64,000 bases of DNA from Novosphingobium ovatum (GTDB lineage: Bacteria; Pseudomonadota; Alphaproteobacteria; Sphingomonadales; Sphingomonadaceae), in assembly GCF_009909235.1 (NCBI RefSeq), contig NZ_JAAAPO010000005.1:186001-250000 (forward strand), given 5' to 3'. The translations under genes and the position numbers were made by a program. Below, piece by piece: positions 25,184 to 37,160 of this stretch (its first letter is position 1; each line of letters begins with the position of its first letter). The notes beneath the pieces were generated by a model. The model saw only the letters and a list, made by a program, of their open reading frames with translations, was not told where the DNA came from and searched no databases.

Positions 25184-27235
25184 TCACCAGATCTTCACAC
25201 GCTTTTCAGGCGCGATGAACATCTTGTCCGCCGGTTGCACACCAAAGGCGGTGTACCATGCCTCGACATTGCGCAGCGGCCCCAGAATGCGATAGCGCGA
25301 GGGGCTGTGCGGATCGGTTGCCACCTGATTGCGCAGTGCGTCCTCGCGCCGCTTGGCCCGCCACACCTGCGCATAGGCCAGGAAGAAGCGCTGATCACCG
25401 CTGACGCCATCCAGCGCAGGCGCGGCCTGACCATTCAGCGACCGGCGATAGGCATCCAGCGCCACCTGCACCCCGGCAAAGTCGGCGATGTTTTCGCCCA
25501 TGGTCAGATCGGGATTGATGAACACGCCCGGCAACACCTCGAAGGCGGCATATTGCGCGCCAAAGGCCTTGGCCTCGGCCTCGAAACGCTTGCCATCCTC
25601 GGCCGTCCACCAGTCGCGCACGGCCCCGGTGGCGTCGATCTTGCGGCCCTGATCGTCAAATCCATGGCTGATTTCATGCCCGATCACCGCGCCAATCGCG
25701 CCGTAATTCACCGCGTCATCAGCGTTCAGGTCAAAAAAGGGCGGTTGCAGGATGGCGGCGGGGAACACGATCTTGTTCTCCAACCCGCCATTATAGGCAT
25801 TCACCGTCTGGGGCGACATTGCCCACTTCTTGCGGTCCACCTTTTGCCCCAGATCGGCCATGTAATAGGCGGCGTTGAACGCACCCGCCCGCTGCACATT
25901 GCCATACAGATCGCCCGCGACAATCTTCAGCCCGACATAGCTGCGCCACTTGTCCGGATAGCCCACCATCACATCCATGCGCGACAGCTTGTCCAGCGCG
26001 GCCGCCTTGGTCGGCGCGCTCATCCAGCTGTTGGCGCGGATGCGGTCACCCATCGCCAGCTTCAGATTGGCGACCAGCACCTCCATCTTGGCCTTGGCCT
26101 GCGGGGTGAAATATTTGGCGACATAGGTCTGGCCCACCATCTCGCCCAGACTGCCGTTGACCAGATCGACGCCGCGCTTCCAGCGGGGGCGGATCTGCTG
26201 CACGCCCGACAGGGTCTTGGTATATTCGAACTGGCTGTCGACCATCGCCTTGTTCAAATAGGGCGAGGCCTGATTGGCGATATGGAACATCTGCCACAGC
26301 TTGAGCGTGGCCAGCGGCGTTTCGCCATACAGCGCGGCCAGATCGCGCACGGCGGTCTTTTCCCCCACGATCATGCGCTTTTGCGGGGCGATATGCGCGC
26401 CGGCAAACAGCGCCCCCCAATCCAGCCCCGGCGCATAGGCGGCCAGTTCGGCGCTGGACATCGGGTTGTTCAGCTTGTCCAGATCGCGGCGGCTGGCGAT
26501 GTCCCAGCTGCGCTTGGCGATCTGCGTCTCGAACGCCAGAATGGTCTTGGCCCCGGCGGCCGGGTCGGCATAGCCAATGGCCTTCAACGTGCGCTCGACA
26601 TAGGCGGTATAGGCATCCAGCTGCGGCTTGAACCGCGGGTTCAGGTAATAGTCGCGCTCGGGCAGGCCCAGCCCCGATTGCCCCACGCCCAGCACGTTGA
26701 TCGTCGGGTCCACCGTGTCGGGCATCACGTCAAAACCGATCAGCGAATTGCCGAACCGCCCCATGGTCCCGCCCATGTGGCGGGCAAAGGCAGTCTTGTC
26801 CTTGATCGCGCGGACCACGGCCAGATCGGCCATTAACGGCTTGAGCCCCAGCGTCTCCAGCCGCGCCTCGTCCATGAAGCTGGCATACAGCGCGCCATAT
26901 TGGGTGCCGGCCGGGGCCTGGGTGATGATGCCCTTGATCTGGCCCTGCACATTCTCGCGCAGGTCATAGAACGTGCCCGCGTTCGGGCGATCCGCCTCGA
27001 TCGGGGTGGTGTCGATCCAATGGCCGTTGACGTAACGTTCAAAGTCATCGCCCGGACGGACAGCCGTGTCGCGCGCGCCCAGATCCACACCCCACGATCC
27101 AAACGCCGCCTTGGCGGTGCTGGCCACCGCCGCCCCCGTGCCCTGCGCCGCCAAAGGCACAGCCACCGCCGCGCCCACCGCCGAAACGGCGATCGACAGG
27201 GCCAGCATTGTTTTACGACGAGAGGCGGTGGTCAT
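25184..27235 (-). CDS. Secreted M13-family zinc metallopeptidase
   Basis: 683 residues from the ATG at 27235 (MTTASRRKTML); an upstream start eight codons earlier is possible. A signal peptide covers about residues 1-31. The zinc motif HEISH begins at residue 520 within VIGHEISHGFDDQG, and the third ligand glutamate lies in GENIADFAGV. M13 (neprilysin/PepO-type) enzymes cleave short peptides, here probably in the periplasm. Length and motif spacing are normal. It is monocistronic with its own terminator. Confidence 0.94.
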   Translation of the reverse strand: MTTASRRKTMLALSIAVSAVGAAVAVPLAAQGTGAAVASTAKAAFGSWGVDLGARDTAVRPGDDFERYVNGHWIDTTPIEADRPNAGTFYDLRENVQGQIKGIITQAPAGTQYGALYASFMDEARLETLGLKPLMADLAVVRAIKDKTAFARHMGGTMGRFGNSLIGFDVMPDTVDPTINVLGVGQSGLGLPERDYYLNPRFKPQLDAYTAYVERTLKAIGYADPAAGAKTILAFETQIAKRSWDIASRRDLDKLNNPMSSAELAAYAPGLDWGALFAGAHIAPQKRMIVGEKTAVRDLAALYGETPLATLKLWQMFHIANQASPYLNKAMVDSQFEYTKTLSGVQQIRPRWKRGVDLVNGSLGEMVGQTYVAKYFTPQAKAKMEVLVANLKLAMGDRIRANSWMSAPTKAAALDKLSRMDVMVGYPDKWRSYVGLKIVAGDLYGNVQRAGAFNAAYYMADLGQKVDRKKWAMSPQTVNAYNGGLENKIVFPAAILQPPFFDLNADDAVNYGAIGAVIGHEISHGFDDQGRKIDATGAVRDWWTAEDGKRFEAEAKAFGAQYAAFEVLPGVFINPDLTMGENIADFAGVQVALDAYRRSLNGQAAPALDGVSGDQRFFLAYAQVWRAKRREDALRNQVATDPHSPSRYRILGPLRNVEAWYTAFGVQPADKMFIAPEKRVKIW

Positions 27236-27345
27236 CTTCGCATGTTCCCTTACTGACATTCTGGAAAGTGGGGTGTGTAATACAGCCTTGCGCCCATGCC
27301 TAACGGGATTTGCGCCCGTTCATCTGCGGGCAAGCTTTGCCCCGT

Positions 27346-28230
27346 TCAGTCCGACGCGGCCGCATCCACCAGCCCCAGCGCCATTTCTGCCGCCCGCACC
27401 GTGTTTGACAAGAGGCAGGCGATGGTCATCGGCCCCACACCACCGGGCACCGGGGTGATGACGCGGGCATGGTCCATTTCGTCGGCACAGGCATCGCCCA
27501 CCACGCGTTTCGCGCCATCGGCATCGACAACCCGGTTGATCCCCACATCAATCACCACCGCGCCCGGCTTTACCCAATCGCCGCGCACCAATCCCGGCAC
27601 CCCCGCCGCCACGACGATGATATCGGCGGTGCGGGCAATGTCGGGCAGGCCGCGCGTGTGGATATGGGTGACGGTCACGGTGCATTCCCGCTCCAGCAGC
27701 AACAGCGCGACCGGCTTGCCCACGATGTTCGATTTGCCGATGACCACGGCCTTCATGCCCTTCAGGTCGTCGAACACCTGATCCAGCAGGATCATGCAGC
27801 CCAGCGGCGTACAGGGCACTAGCCCGCCCGTGCCCGTGGACAGTCGCCCGACATTGACCGGATGGAACCCATCGACATCCTTGTCCGGCGAAATCGCCCC
27901 CAGCACCCGGTCGGACGAGATCTGCTGCGGCAAAGGCAATTGCACCAGAATGCCATGCACCGCAGGATCGGCGTTCAACGCGGCGATCAGCGCCATCAGA
28001 TCGCTCTCGGCGGTGTCGGCCGGCAGGCGATGCTCGATCGAGCGGATGCCCACCCGCGCCGCCGCCCGTTTCTTGCGCCCGACGTAGATCGCGCTGGCCG
28101 GGTCCTCACCCACCAGCACCACGGCCAGCGCCGGGTGACAATCGTGCTGTTGCTGCAATTGGACGATGCGGTCGCGCACCTCGCCCTCGATACGCTGGGC
28201 GATCAGATCGCCGCGCAGGATCTCCACCAT
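27346..28230 (-). CDS. folD: Bifunctional methylenetetrahydrofolate dehydrogenase/cyclohydrolase FolD
   Basis: 294 residues, the usual length. It interconverts methylene-, methenyl- and formyl-tetrahydrofolate for one-carbon metabolism. The catalytic Tyr and Lys lie in AIYVGRKKRAA. The signature VQLPLPQQI and the NADP-binding segment VVIGKSNIVGKPVALLLL are clear. A GGGAG ribosome site precedes the ATG. No operon partners are obvious; crtB lies 167 bases downstream on the same strand. Confidence 0.97.
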   Translation of the reverse strand: MVEILRGDLIAQRIEGEVRDRIVQLQQQHDCHPALAVVLVGEDPASAIYVGRKKRAAARVGIRSIEHRLPADTAESDLMALIAALNADPAVHGILVQLPLPQQISSDRVLGAISPDKDVDGFHPVNVGRLSTGTGGLVPCTPLGCMILLDQVFDDLKGMKAVVIGKSNIVGKPVALLLLERECTVTVTHIHTRGLPDIARTADIIVVAAGVPGLVRGDWVKPGAVVIDVGINRVVDADGAKRVVGDACADEMDHARVITPVPGGVGPMTIACLLSNTVRAAEMALGLVDAAASD

Positions 28231-28397
28231 GTTTCGCTCTCCCTTGGGCGGGAATGGCTTGCCCCGCGCCCGCTCCGTGGGAATGCTATATCACATAGCG
28301 AACGCCGCGTCAGCCATGGCTCGGCAGGCAAAGGCGCGATTTGTGAAACACCGCAAGCTTTTGGTCACAGCGCGGCAAGGCGGTCACACCTGAAACC

Positions 28398-29372
28398 TCA
28401 CACCCGCGCCACCGCCCGCGCCAATTCGCCCCGACGATAGGGCACCTGTGGCACCTGCGCCGGAGCCGGACCCAGCGCGCCCATCAGCCCGGTCAACAGA
28501 TGGCCCAGCTTTTCCGGTTTGGAGGTGGTGACGCGCGTGTCCCACGCATGGCCCCCGCGCGCCGCCACCTTGCGCGCGATGGCGCCATAGATGCCCGCCG
28601 CGGACAACACCGCCCACCGGCAGCGCCAAGGCAACCGCGCCGCCCCGGCCCTTGCGCTGGCCTCATACACGGCGGCGGTATCACACATCCGCGCCACCAT
28701 CGCCACCACGGCGGCGCGGTGCTGTGGAGCCATCACGTCCTGCGGCGCGACACCCGCCTGTGCCAACCAATCGCCCGGCAGGTAACAGCGCCCGCCCGCC
28801 TGATCCTCGGCAATGTCGCGGGCGATATTGCCCAATTGAAACGCGATGCCCAGATCGCAGGCGCGGTTCAGCGTGTCGGCGTCCTGTGGGTCCACCCCCA
28901 TCACCATCGCCATCAACACCCCGACCGCCCCGGCAACGTGATAGCAATAGCCCAGCATCTCGACCTCGCTGGCCGGACGCCAACCGGCCGCGTCCAGCGC
29001 AAAACCGGCGATCACATCGCCTGTCTGCACGGCGGTAATGCCGCATTCGGCCGCCACCACGCCCAGCGCGTCAAAGGCGAAATGCCCCGTTGCATCCCCC
29101 GCCAGCGCGCGCGCCGTCAGCGACCGGATCAGGGCAAAGCGATCCTGATCGGACGCTCCATCTCCCAAAGCCCCGCCATGGTCCTGATCGTCGGCCAGAT
29201 CATCGCACGCCCGGCACCACGCATACAGCAACCACACCCGCTCACGCGTGACCGGATCGAACAGCTTGCTGGCCGCGGCAAAGCTTTTGGAACCGCGCGC
29301 GATGCTGTCCCGTGCCGCCGCCACCAGGGCTGCCCGGTCGGGCTTTACAGACAGGGGCGCGGCCGCGCTCAC
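28398..29372 (-). CDS. crtB: Phytoene synthase CrtB
   Basis: 324 residues from a GTG that overlaps the upstream stop (GTGA). It condenses two geranylgeranyl diphosphates to phytoene, the first carotenoid step. The aspartate-rich motifs are LYAWCRACDDLADD near residue 50 and the second one around FQLGNIARDIAEDQAGGRCYLP (about residues 180-201). It is last of four minus-strand genes crtY-crtI-LOG-crtB that overlap each other by four bases. Confidence 0.94.
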   Translation of the reverse strand: MSAAAPLSVKPDRAALVAAARDSIARGSKSFAAASKLFDPVTRERVWLLYAWCRACDDLADDQDHGGALGDGASDQDRFALIRSLTARALAGDATGHFAFDALGVVAAECGITAVQTGDVIAGFALDAAGWRPASEVEMLGYCYHVAGAVGVLMAMVMGVDPQDADTLNRACDLGIAFQLGNIARDIAEDQAGGRCYLPGDWLAQAGVAPQDVMAPQHRAAVVAMVARMCDTAAVYEASARAGAARLPWRCRWAVLSAAGIYGAIARKVAARGGHAWDTRVTTSKPEKLGHLLTGLMGALGPAPAQVPQVPYRRGELARAVARV

Positions 29373-29950
29373 AGGCTGGCCGGATCCATCTTGGTGATCG
29401 GCTCGGCCGGTTCATGGGCAGCCATGCGGTCCAGCAACAGGTCCAGCTCATGCTCGGCGATCAACAGGCCACGGTGCGCGGGCCGGACAAAGCCGACCTC
29501 GATCATGTGCCGCCACAGCGCGATCAGATGGTCGTAAAAGCCAAAGCTGTTGAGCACGCCCACCGGCTTGGCGTGATAGCCCAGCTGCGCCCAGCTCATC
29601 GCCTCCCACAATTCGTCCATGGTGCCCGTGCCGCCCGGCAGAGTCAGAAACCCATCGCACAGGCGGGTAAACTCGGCCTTGCGCTGGTGCATCGTGGTCA
29701 CCTCGATCAACTGGGTACAGCCGCGATGCGCCACCTCGGCATTGACCAAAGCCTCTGGAATGACGCCGATCACCTCACCCCCGGCGGCCAACGCGGCATC
29801 GGCCACCGCCCCCATCAGGCCCAGCCGCCCACCGCCATAGACCACGCCAATCCCGCGCCGGGCCAGCGTGTCGCCCACCATCCGGGCCAGTTCGACATAG
29901 CGCGGATCAGCCGGGCTGGCCGAACCGCAATAGACGGCGATGTGTTTCAT
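29369..29950 (-). CDS. LOG-family nucleoside 5'-monophosphate phosphoribohydrolase
   Basis: 193 residues. The LOG signature is complete: YGGGRLGLMGAVADAAL and PGGTGTMDELWE with the conserved Arg/Glu of the active site (MHQRKAEF). In plants and some bacteria LOG enzymes release free cytokinin bases from riboside monophosphates; many bacterial members instead act in nucleotide salvage. It lies inside the carotenoid operon, overlapping crtI and crtB by four bases on either side. No known carotenoid step needs this chemistry. Confidence 0.92.
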   Translation of the reverse strand: MKHIAVYCGSASPADPRYVELARMVGDTLARRGIGVVYGGGRLGLMGAVADAALAAGGEVIGVIPEALVNAEVAHRGCTQLIEVTTMHQRKAEFTRLCDGFLTLPGGTGTMDELWEAMSWAQLGYHAKPVGVLNSFGFYDHLIALWRHMIEVGFVRPAHRGLLIAEHELDLLLDRMAAHEPAEPITKMDPASL

Positions 29951-31434
29951 GGTTGTCCCTGCAAATCGGAAAGGATGAGGCCAGCGGTCGCCTTGGCGCT
30001 GCCGACAACGCCGGGAATGCCCGCCCCCGGATGGGTGCCAGCCCCCACCAGATAGAGGTTGGGGATCACGTCATCGCGGTTATGCCCACGGAAAAACGCG
30101 CTTTGCGTCAGGATCGGCTCCAGACTGAAGGCGCTGCCCATATAGGCCGACAGGTCGGTTTCGAAATCGGTGGGGGCATAGTGGAAGCTGGTGACGACAC
30201 GGTCATGGATGTCGGGGATCAGGCGCAGGCCCACCTCGTCCAGAATGCGCTTGGCCAGAATGGGGCCCACCTCGTCCCAGTCCACCGACAGCTTGCCCCG
30301 GTGCGCCACCGGCACCAGCGCATAGAAGGTGCTGCGCCCCTCTGGCGCCATCGAGGGATCGCTGACGCTGGGATGGTGCAGATAGATCGAGAAATCGCGC
30401 GGCAGCACGCCATTGTTGTAAATATCGTCCAGCAGCCCCTTATACCGGGGTCCGAACAGGATCATGTGTTGCGGGATTTGCGGGAAGCTGCCCTCCAGCC
30501 CGAAATGGACGACAAACAGGCTGGGCGACCACCGCTTGCGCGCCAGGGATTTGGCCTGCGCCGCGCCGCGCGGGCTGTCGACCAGCAGGTCGCGATAGGT
30601 GTGCATCAGATCGCCATTGCTGGCCACCGCGTCAAAGCGTTCGCGCCAGCCGCTGCGGGTTTCCACCTCGGTCGCGCGGTTGCCGATGGTGTGGATGCGC
30701 ACCGCCGGATCGTTCAACCGGATTTCGCCGCCCAAACGTTCAAACAGCGCCACCATGCCGGCGATCAGCCGGTTGGTGCCTCCGCGCGCCCACCACACGC
30801 CGCCATCCTTTTCCAGCTTGTGGATCAGGGCATAGATGCTGCTGGTGGCCATCGGATTGCCGCCCACCAACAACGTGTGGAACGAGAGCGCCTGCCGCAG
30901 CTTTTCCGACTTCACATAGCCGGCCACGCAATCATACACGCTGCGCCATGCCTGCTGCTTCATCAAAGCGGGGGCGGCGCGGATCATGCTTTTGAAATCA
31001 AGGAAGGGCACATGGCCCAGCTTGACATAGCCTTCCTCATAGACGGCGGCGGCATATTCGGCGAATTCGTCATAGCCCTGTTGATCGCCGGGGGCGACGC
31101 GGGCTATTTCGCTGCGCAGATGGCCTTCGTCGTTGGAATAATCGAAATGGGTGCCATCGGGCCAATGCAGCCGGTAAAACGGCATCACCGGCATCAGATC
31201 GACGTCCTTGGCGATGTCCTGCCCGGTTAACGCCCATAGCTCGGCCAGACAGGCCGGATCGGTCACCACCGTGGGTCCAGCGTCAAAGGTGTGGCCGTCC
31301 TTTTCCCATACATAGGCGCGGCCGCCGGGCTTGTCCCGCGCCTCGACAATGGTGGTGGCAATGCCTGATGATTGCAGCCGTATGGCCAGCGCCAATCCGC
31401 CAAACCCGGCGCCGATGACCGCGACACGCTTCAT
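29947..31434 (-). CDS. crtI: Phytoene desaturase CrtI
   Basis: 495 residues. The N-terminal FAD-binding fold reads VIGAGFGGLALAIRLQ, and the C-terminal bacterial CrtI signature is LYLVGAGTHPGAGIPGVVGSA. It introduces four double bonds into phytoene to give lycopene. The start overlaps the crtY stop by four bases and its stop overlaps the LOG gene. Length is normal. Confidence 0.96.
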   Translation of the reverse strand: MKRVAVIGAGFGGLALAIRLQSSGIATTIVEARDKPGGRAYVWEKDGHTFDAGPTVVTDPACLAELWALTGQDIAKDVDLMPVMPFYRLHWPDGTHFDYSNDEGHLRSEIARVAPGDQQGYDEFAEYAAAVYEEGYVKLGHVPFLDFKSMIRAAPALMKQQAWRSVYDCVAGYVKSEKLRQALSFHTLLVGGNPMATSSIYALIHKLEKDGGVWWARGGTNRLIAGMVALFERLGGEIRLNDPAVRIHTIGNRATEVETRSGWRERFDAVASNGDLMHTYRDLLVDSPRGAAQAKSLARKRWSPSLFVVHFGLEGSFPQIPQHMILFGPRYKGLLDDIYNNGVLPRDFSIYLHHPSVSDPSMAPEGRSTFYALVPVAHRGKLSVDWDEVGPILAKRILDEVGLRLIPDIHDRVVTSFHYAPTDFETDLSAYMGSAFSLEPILTQSAFFRGHNRDDVIPNLYLVGAGTHPGAGIPGVVGSAKATAGLILSDLQGQP

Positions 31435-32657
31435 GCTGCTGTCCCTTTGCTGGCGCGATGCGCGCCGTTATGTTCCAGAATATCCAGCCGGGCCAAAGCC
31501 TGCCCCCGGCCCATCAACGCCCGCACCGCGCGGCCCACCGGCACCGGCGGGCGGCCCATCAGGATGCGCGCGCGGTCATAGGCACGGCTGCGCCCGGCAT
31601 AGAAACGTTCAACCAGCCCGCGCTCCAGCCGATAGAAATGCTGGAACACCCGGTGCCTCTGTTCGGGCAGCGCCGCCGCAAAGGCCATATTGGCCAGCAA
31701 GCGATAGTAGCCGGTCTGATCCCAATGCGCCCGCGCCCAATCATCGGCAAAACGCGCCAGCGCCCCGGCCGACAGGTCGGGCATCTGGGCAATCACGCGG
31801 GCCGTCTCCACCGCCTTGGGCAGGGAAAAGCCGGTCAACGGATGGAACAGCGCGGCGGCCGATCCGATCCGGGGCAGCCCCTGATCAGTGGCGCGCCAGA
31901 ACGCGCCGAAATCGCCACCGCCCACCACCGGCAAACAGCCCACCTCTTCCCGCTCAACCGCCGCAACGCGCAGGCCCTGACGCCCGGCATAGTCCATGAT
32001 CGCCGCCCGCCATCCGGTCACATCGACATCGGGCGTGTCGGCGTAATAGGTGTCTTCGACAAACAGGCGGTCGGCGGCAAAAGGCAGGGTGTAGACAAAG
32101 CGATAGCCGTCGGTCTGGGCCACCTGTGCGTCCATGATTGTCGGCATCGCCTGACCATGGGGCGCATCGGTGCGCAGCATCAACCCGACAAATTTCTGCC
32201 AGCCGCCCGACAGATGCGGAAAGGCCGCACAGCCTCGCGCGTCGATCACAGCCCCCGCGGTAAAGCCACGCCCATCGGCCAGTGTGAAACCGCGCGGATG
32301 GGCGCTCACCACCTGCGCCCCCGTCATCAGCCCGCCAGCGGGCAAACGCTGCGCCAGCCGGTCGGCCAAGGCCTCGCTGGTGACGCTGGCATAGGGGGTG
32401 TCCAGTTGGCGCGCATAGGCGTCAAACCGCACGGTATAGGCGGGCCATTGCACGCTGATCAGCGGATCAATCAGCCAGCGGTCGGCATCCGCGATGTCAC
32501 TGGAAAAAAACGACCATACGTGGTTGCCGCCGGGTTGCGCGCCGGATTCGACCAGCACCACCCGCAGTTCGGGGCGACGTTGCGCCAGCGCCAGCGCCAG
32601 CAGCCCGCCGGCCAGTCCCGCGCCCAGGATCGCCAGATCGAAATCGTCTTGTGCCAT
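31431..32657 (-). CDS. crtY: Lycopene beta-cyclase CrtY
   Basis: 408 residues from the ATG at 32657 (MAQDDFDLAILGAG), preferred over far upstream codons because GAGGGG precedes it and because the family starts with this dinucleotide-binding motif. It turns lycopene into beta-carotene. Signatures include GNHVWSFFSSD and GSAAALFHPLTGFSLPKAV. It is the first gene of the carotenoid operon. No crtZ, crtW or crtG hydroxylase/ketolase is in the window, so later xanthophyll steps must be encoded elsewhere. Confidence 0.94.
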   Translation of the reverse strand: MAQDDFDLAILGAGLAGGLLALALAQRRPELRVVLVESGAQPGGNHVWSFFSSDIADADRWLIDPLISVQWPAYTVRFDAYARQLDTPYASVTSEALADRLAQRLPAGGLMTGAQVVSAHPRGFTLADGRGFTAGAVIDARGCAAFPHLSGGWQKFVGLMLRTDAPHGQAMPTIMDAQVAQTDGYRFVYTLPFAADRLFVEDTYYADTPDVDVTGWRAAIMDYAGRQGLRVAAVEREEVGCLPVVGGGDFGAFWRATDQGLPRIGSAAALFHPLTGFSLPKAVETARVIAQMPDLSAGALARFADDWARAHWDQTGYYRLLANMAFAAALPEQRHRVFQHFYRLERGLVERFYAGRSRAYDRARILMGRPPVPVGRAVRALMGRGQALARLDILEHNGAHRASKGTAA

Positions 32658-32846
32658 CCCCTCGACTGTTACGTGTTTAACGTTGCAAGGGCAAGGCATG
32701 CCCCCCGCGATTGCGCCAAAGGTCAGGGTGGCCGCCCCCGACCTGCACCTCTCCCTTACCAGACACAAGCCATGCCCGATCAATGGCTTTACGCGATTCC
32801 TTAAGCCCTGCGCCTTAGCATCGCCTGCTGGATCTGGGATTTGTGC

Positions 32847-34454
32847 ATGGCCATTCTGCTTCTGGGCACCGCAAGTGTTTTTCCGGCAGGCGCGCTGCGT
32901 CGGCGGCTGGAGGCCTGTCTGCCGCAATGGCGCTGGCTGTGTGGCGAGGATGATGACCGCTCGCGCCCCGATCGACAGGCGATGTGGCAGGCCAGACAGG
33001 TGATCATGGGCCGGGCCGATCAGGCCATGGGGCCACCGCCCGTGTTCGTCACGCTGGAATGGCGCATGGGAGCCTATGACGGCCCCGGCCATGACGATTG
33101 CCCACCCCACCATAGCCACCTGATCATTGCCCCCCCGACGCTGGACAATCGGGCGCAGGCCGACCTGCTGCGCGCCATCCTTGCCGCAGAAGTGCTGACC
33201 GCCGACGATGCGCGCGGCTGGGTGCGGTTCACCCCCGACACCCCATGGCTGTCGGCCGGTGGCGCGGCATTGCTGCCCGCGCTGTTGCAGGATGGCGGCG
33301 CTCTGCCCGCGCTGTGCGCCACATTGGCCAACAGCGCCGACTCCCCGCCCCCCCTACCCGCGCCACTGGCCGCCAACAGCCCGGTCAGCCCCCCCGCGCT
33401 GGCGGGTTTGGGCGCGGCCGATGCCTTGCCGCCCGACCGGTCGGCCCGGCTGGGGCATGATGTGCTGGCCATTGCCGAAAACGAAAGGGCGCTGGCCCGC
33501 GCGCTCTCGGCCGAAGCCTGCGCCGCCCCCACGCCGCACCCGCCCGTGCTGGACGAAACCCCGCGCCCCGACCGCCTGCCCAGCCTGATCATCCTGTTAC
33601 AGCACCCGGTCGAGATCGACTGGTCCCTGCTGTGCCAGAGTATTGCCGCGATTGACGCGCTGGCCGATTGGCGCTGCGTGGATGGCGCTGGGCCGACCCA
33701 AGGCGCGATCGCCTCTTTGGCGCATCATCAACGGCTGACCATCACCCCATGCGACACGCCCCTGCCCGCCTATGGGCTGGAACTGGCCATGCCGGCCAGC
33801 CACTGGCTGGAATCAGGCCCGGCATTGCAGGCACTGCGCCACCATGGGGCCTATCTGACGCTGCGCATGGAGCCTGATGACGCCGCCCACGATTGGCCCG
33901 CCCTGCGCCGACAAGGCGCCAAGGTGATGGCCATGGCGCTGGCCGTCCTGACCCATGGAGGCGCGGTGGTTGGCGTGATGAACGCAGCCTGCGGCACGCT
34001 GTTTACCGCAGATCAATTACCGCGCCTGCTGGCCCCCCTGCACGCCGACGAAGTGCCGCTGCAACTGTTTGTCCATTCCACCTTTCACAGCCTGACGACA
34101 GACGCGGTCAGCCTGTCGACCACTGGCCTGCTGCCCTTTGCCGGACACGAGCTGGAAACATGGAACGCGCCGAGCGACCTGGCGCAGGTGGCCGATATTC
34201 TCAGCCGCCTGCTGCGCTATTTGATCGCGCATGGCCCGGTGATCGGCCATGGCGACACCGCCGGGCAGGACATCAGCGATCGTGCGTTGCGCTGTTTTCA
34301 CGGGCCCAGCCGCGCGCCGCGCGCGCAGCACCCCGCCCCGCCCGCGCTGATCGTGGAATTCGAGGGCAGCCCATCCAGCCCCCCGCCGCGCCCGATGCCC
34401 TCCATCCCCCGCAGCCTGCGCCGCCCCGGCCAATTCGGCCGCAAGGGGCTGTAA
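32847..34454 (+). CDS. DUF4261-domain protein
   Basis: 535 residues from the ATG at 32847; a TTG two codons earlier is possible. The N-terminal 220 residues are Ala/Pro-rich and unrecognised, with a stretch GHDDCPPHHSHLIIAPP. The C-terminal part (about residues 240-480) resembles DUF4261, with GAVVGVMNAACGTLFTAD and TTGLLPFAGHELETWN. DUF4261 has no known biochemical role. The last 60 residues are a Pro/Arg-rich tail. It is divergent from crtY and upstream of the thiamine leader; no link to either is evident. Confidence 0.7.
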   Translation: MAILLLGTASVFPAGALRRRLEACLPQWRWLCGEDDDRSRPDRQAMWQARQVIMGRADQAMGPPPVFVTLEWRMGAYDGPGHDDCPPHHSHLIIAPPTLDNRAQADLLRAILAAEVLTADDARGWVRFTPDTPWLSAGGAALLPALLQDGGALPALCATLANSADSPPPLPAPLAANSPVSPPALAGLGAADALPPDRSARLGHDVLAIAENERALARALSAEACAAPTPHPPVLDETPRPDRLPSLIILLQHPVEIDWSLLCQSIAAIDALADWRCVDGAGPTQGAIASLAHHQRLTITPCDTPLPAYGLELAMPASHWLESGPALQALRHHGAYLTLRMEPDDAAHDWPALRRQGAKVMAMALAVLTHGGAVVGVMNAACGTLFTADQLPRLLAPLHADEVPLQLFVHSTFHSLTTDAVSLSTTGLLPFAGHELETWNAPSDLAQVADILSRLLRYLIAHGPVIGHGDTAGQDISDRALRCFHGPSRAPRAQHPAPPALIVEFEGSPSSPPPRPMPSIPRSLRRPGQFGRKGL

Positions 34455-34771
34455 TCGCCCCCACCATGCCCCTTTGGCCCTGTCACAAGCGCCCGCTTGC
34501 CAAGCCGGGACGCTTGGCCTAACCTGCCTGACGAACCCCCGGGGAGCCACGTGGCTGAGAGGTGGGAGTACCGTGCGCGGCGACCCACTGGCTCGTCATG
34601 CTCGGGGCGCCCCACGACCCGCAGAACCTGAACCCGTTAATCCGGGCGGAGGGAGGGAGCGTCTGGCTGGCCATATGGGTGTGCATTCCCACCCCGGCCC
34701 CGGCTCCCCCCTTCTCCCGATCGAGAGCAAAGAAAAGGCAAGCATAACGACAATACAAAACAGGAGAAGGT
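34455..34771 (+). other. Leader region of the thiC transcript
   Basis: About 317 bases holding the TPP riboswitch (34534-34657), a roughly 100-base expression-platform region with CCCC-rich and GGGT stretches that could mask the ribosome site, and an AGGAGAAGG ribosome site just before the ATG at 34772. Confidence 0.7.
34534..34657 (+). promoter_or_regulatory. TPP (THI-box) riboswitch
   Basis: The conserved aptamer blocks are present in order: GGGGAGCC (34541-34548), GGCTGAGA with CTGAGA at 34555-34560, ACCTG at 34626-34630, and TTAATCCGGGCGGAGGGA (34637-34654). These correspond to the pyrimidine- and pyrophosphate-sensing helices of the thiamine pyrophosphate riboswitch. The long insertion at about 34570-34615 forms the variable helix P3. 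It precedes a small membrane protein gene and thiC, so both should be shut off when thiamine pyrophosphate is plentiful. Confidence 0.93.
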
Positions 34772-37082
<2,311 letters not shown>

Positions 37083-37104
37083 CCGGCGTCACAGGCGATC
37101 ATAC

Positions 37105-37145
37105 AAAGGGTCGGAAGGGCAATGCCTTTCCGGCCCTTTTGTTTT
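37105..37145 (+). terminator. Rho-independent terminator of thiC
   Basis: A long hairpin (37105-37120 with 37124-37139) with two G-U pairs, a three-base loop and a TTTTGTTTT tail. It lies 22 bases past the thiC stop. Confidence 0.92.
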
Positions 37146-37160
37146 GGGTTTGGGTTTGGA

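Noticed and set aside
32658..33119. N-terminal extension of crtY to a much earlier start
   Set aside because: The extra region overlaps the divergent DUF4261 gene and has no ribosome site; the FAD/NAD-binding motif that begins CrtY proteins starts at 32657.
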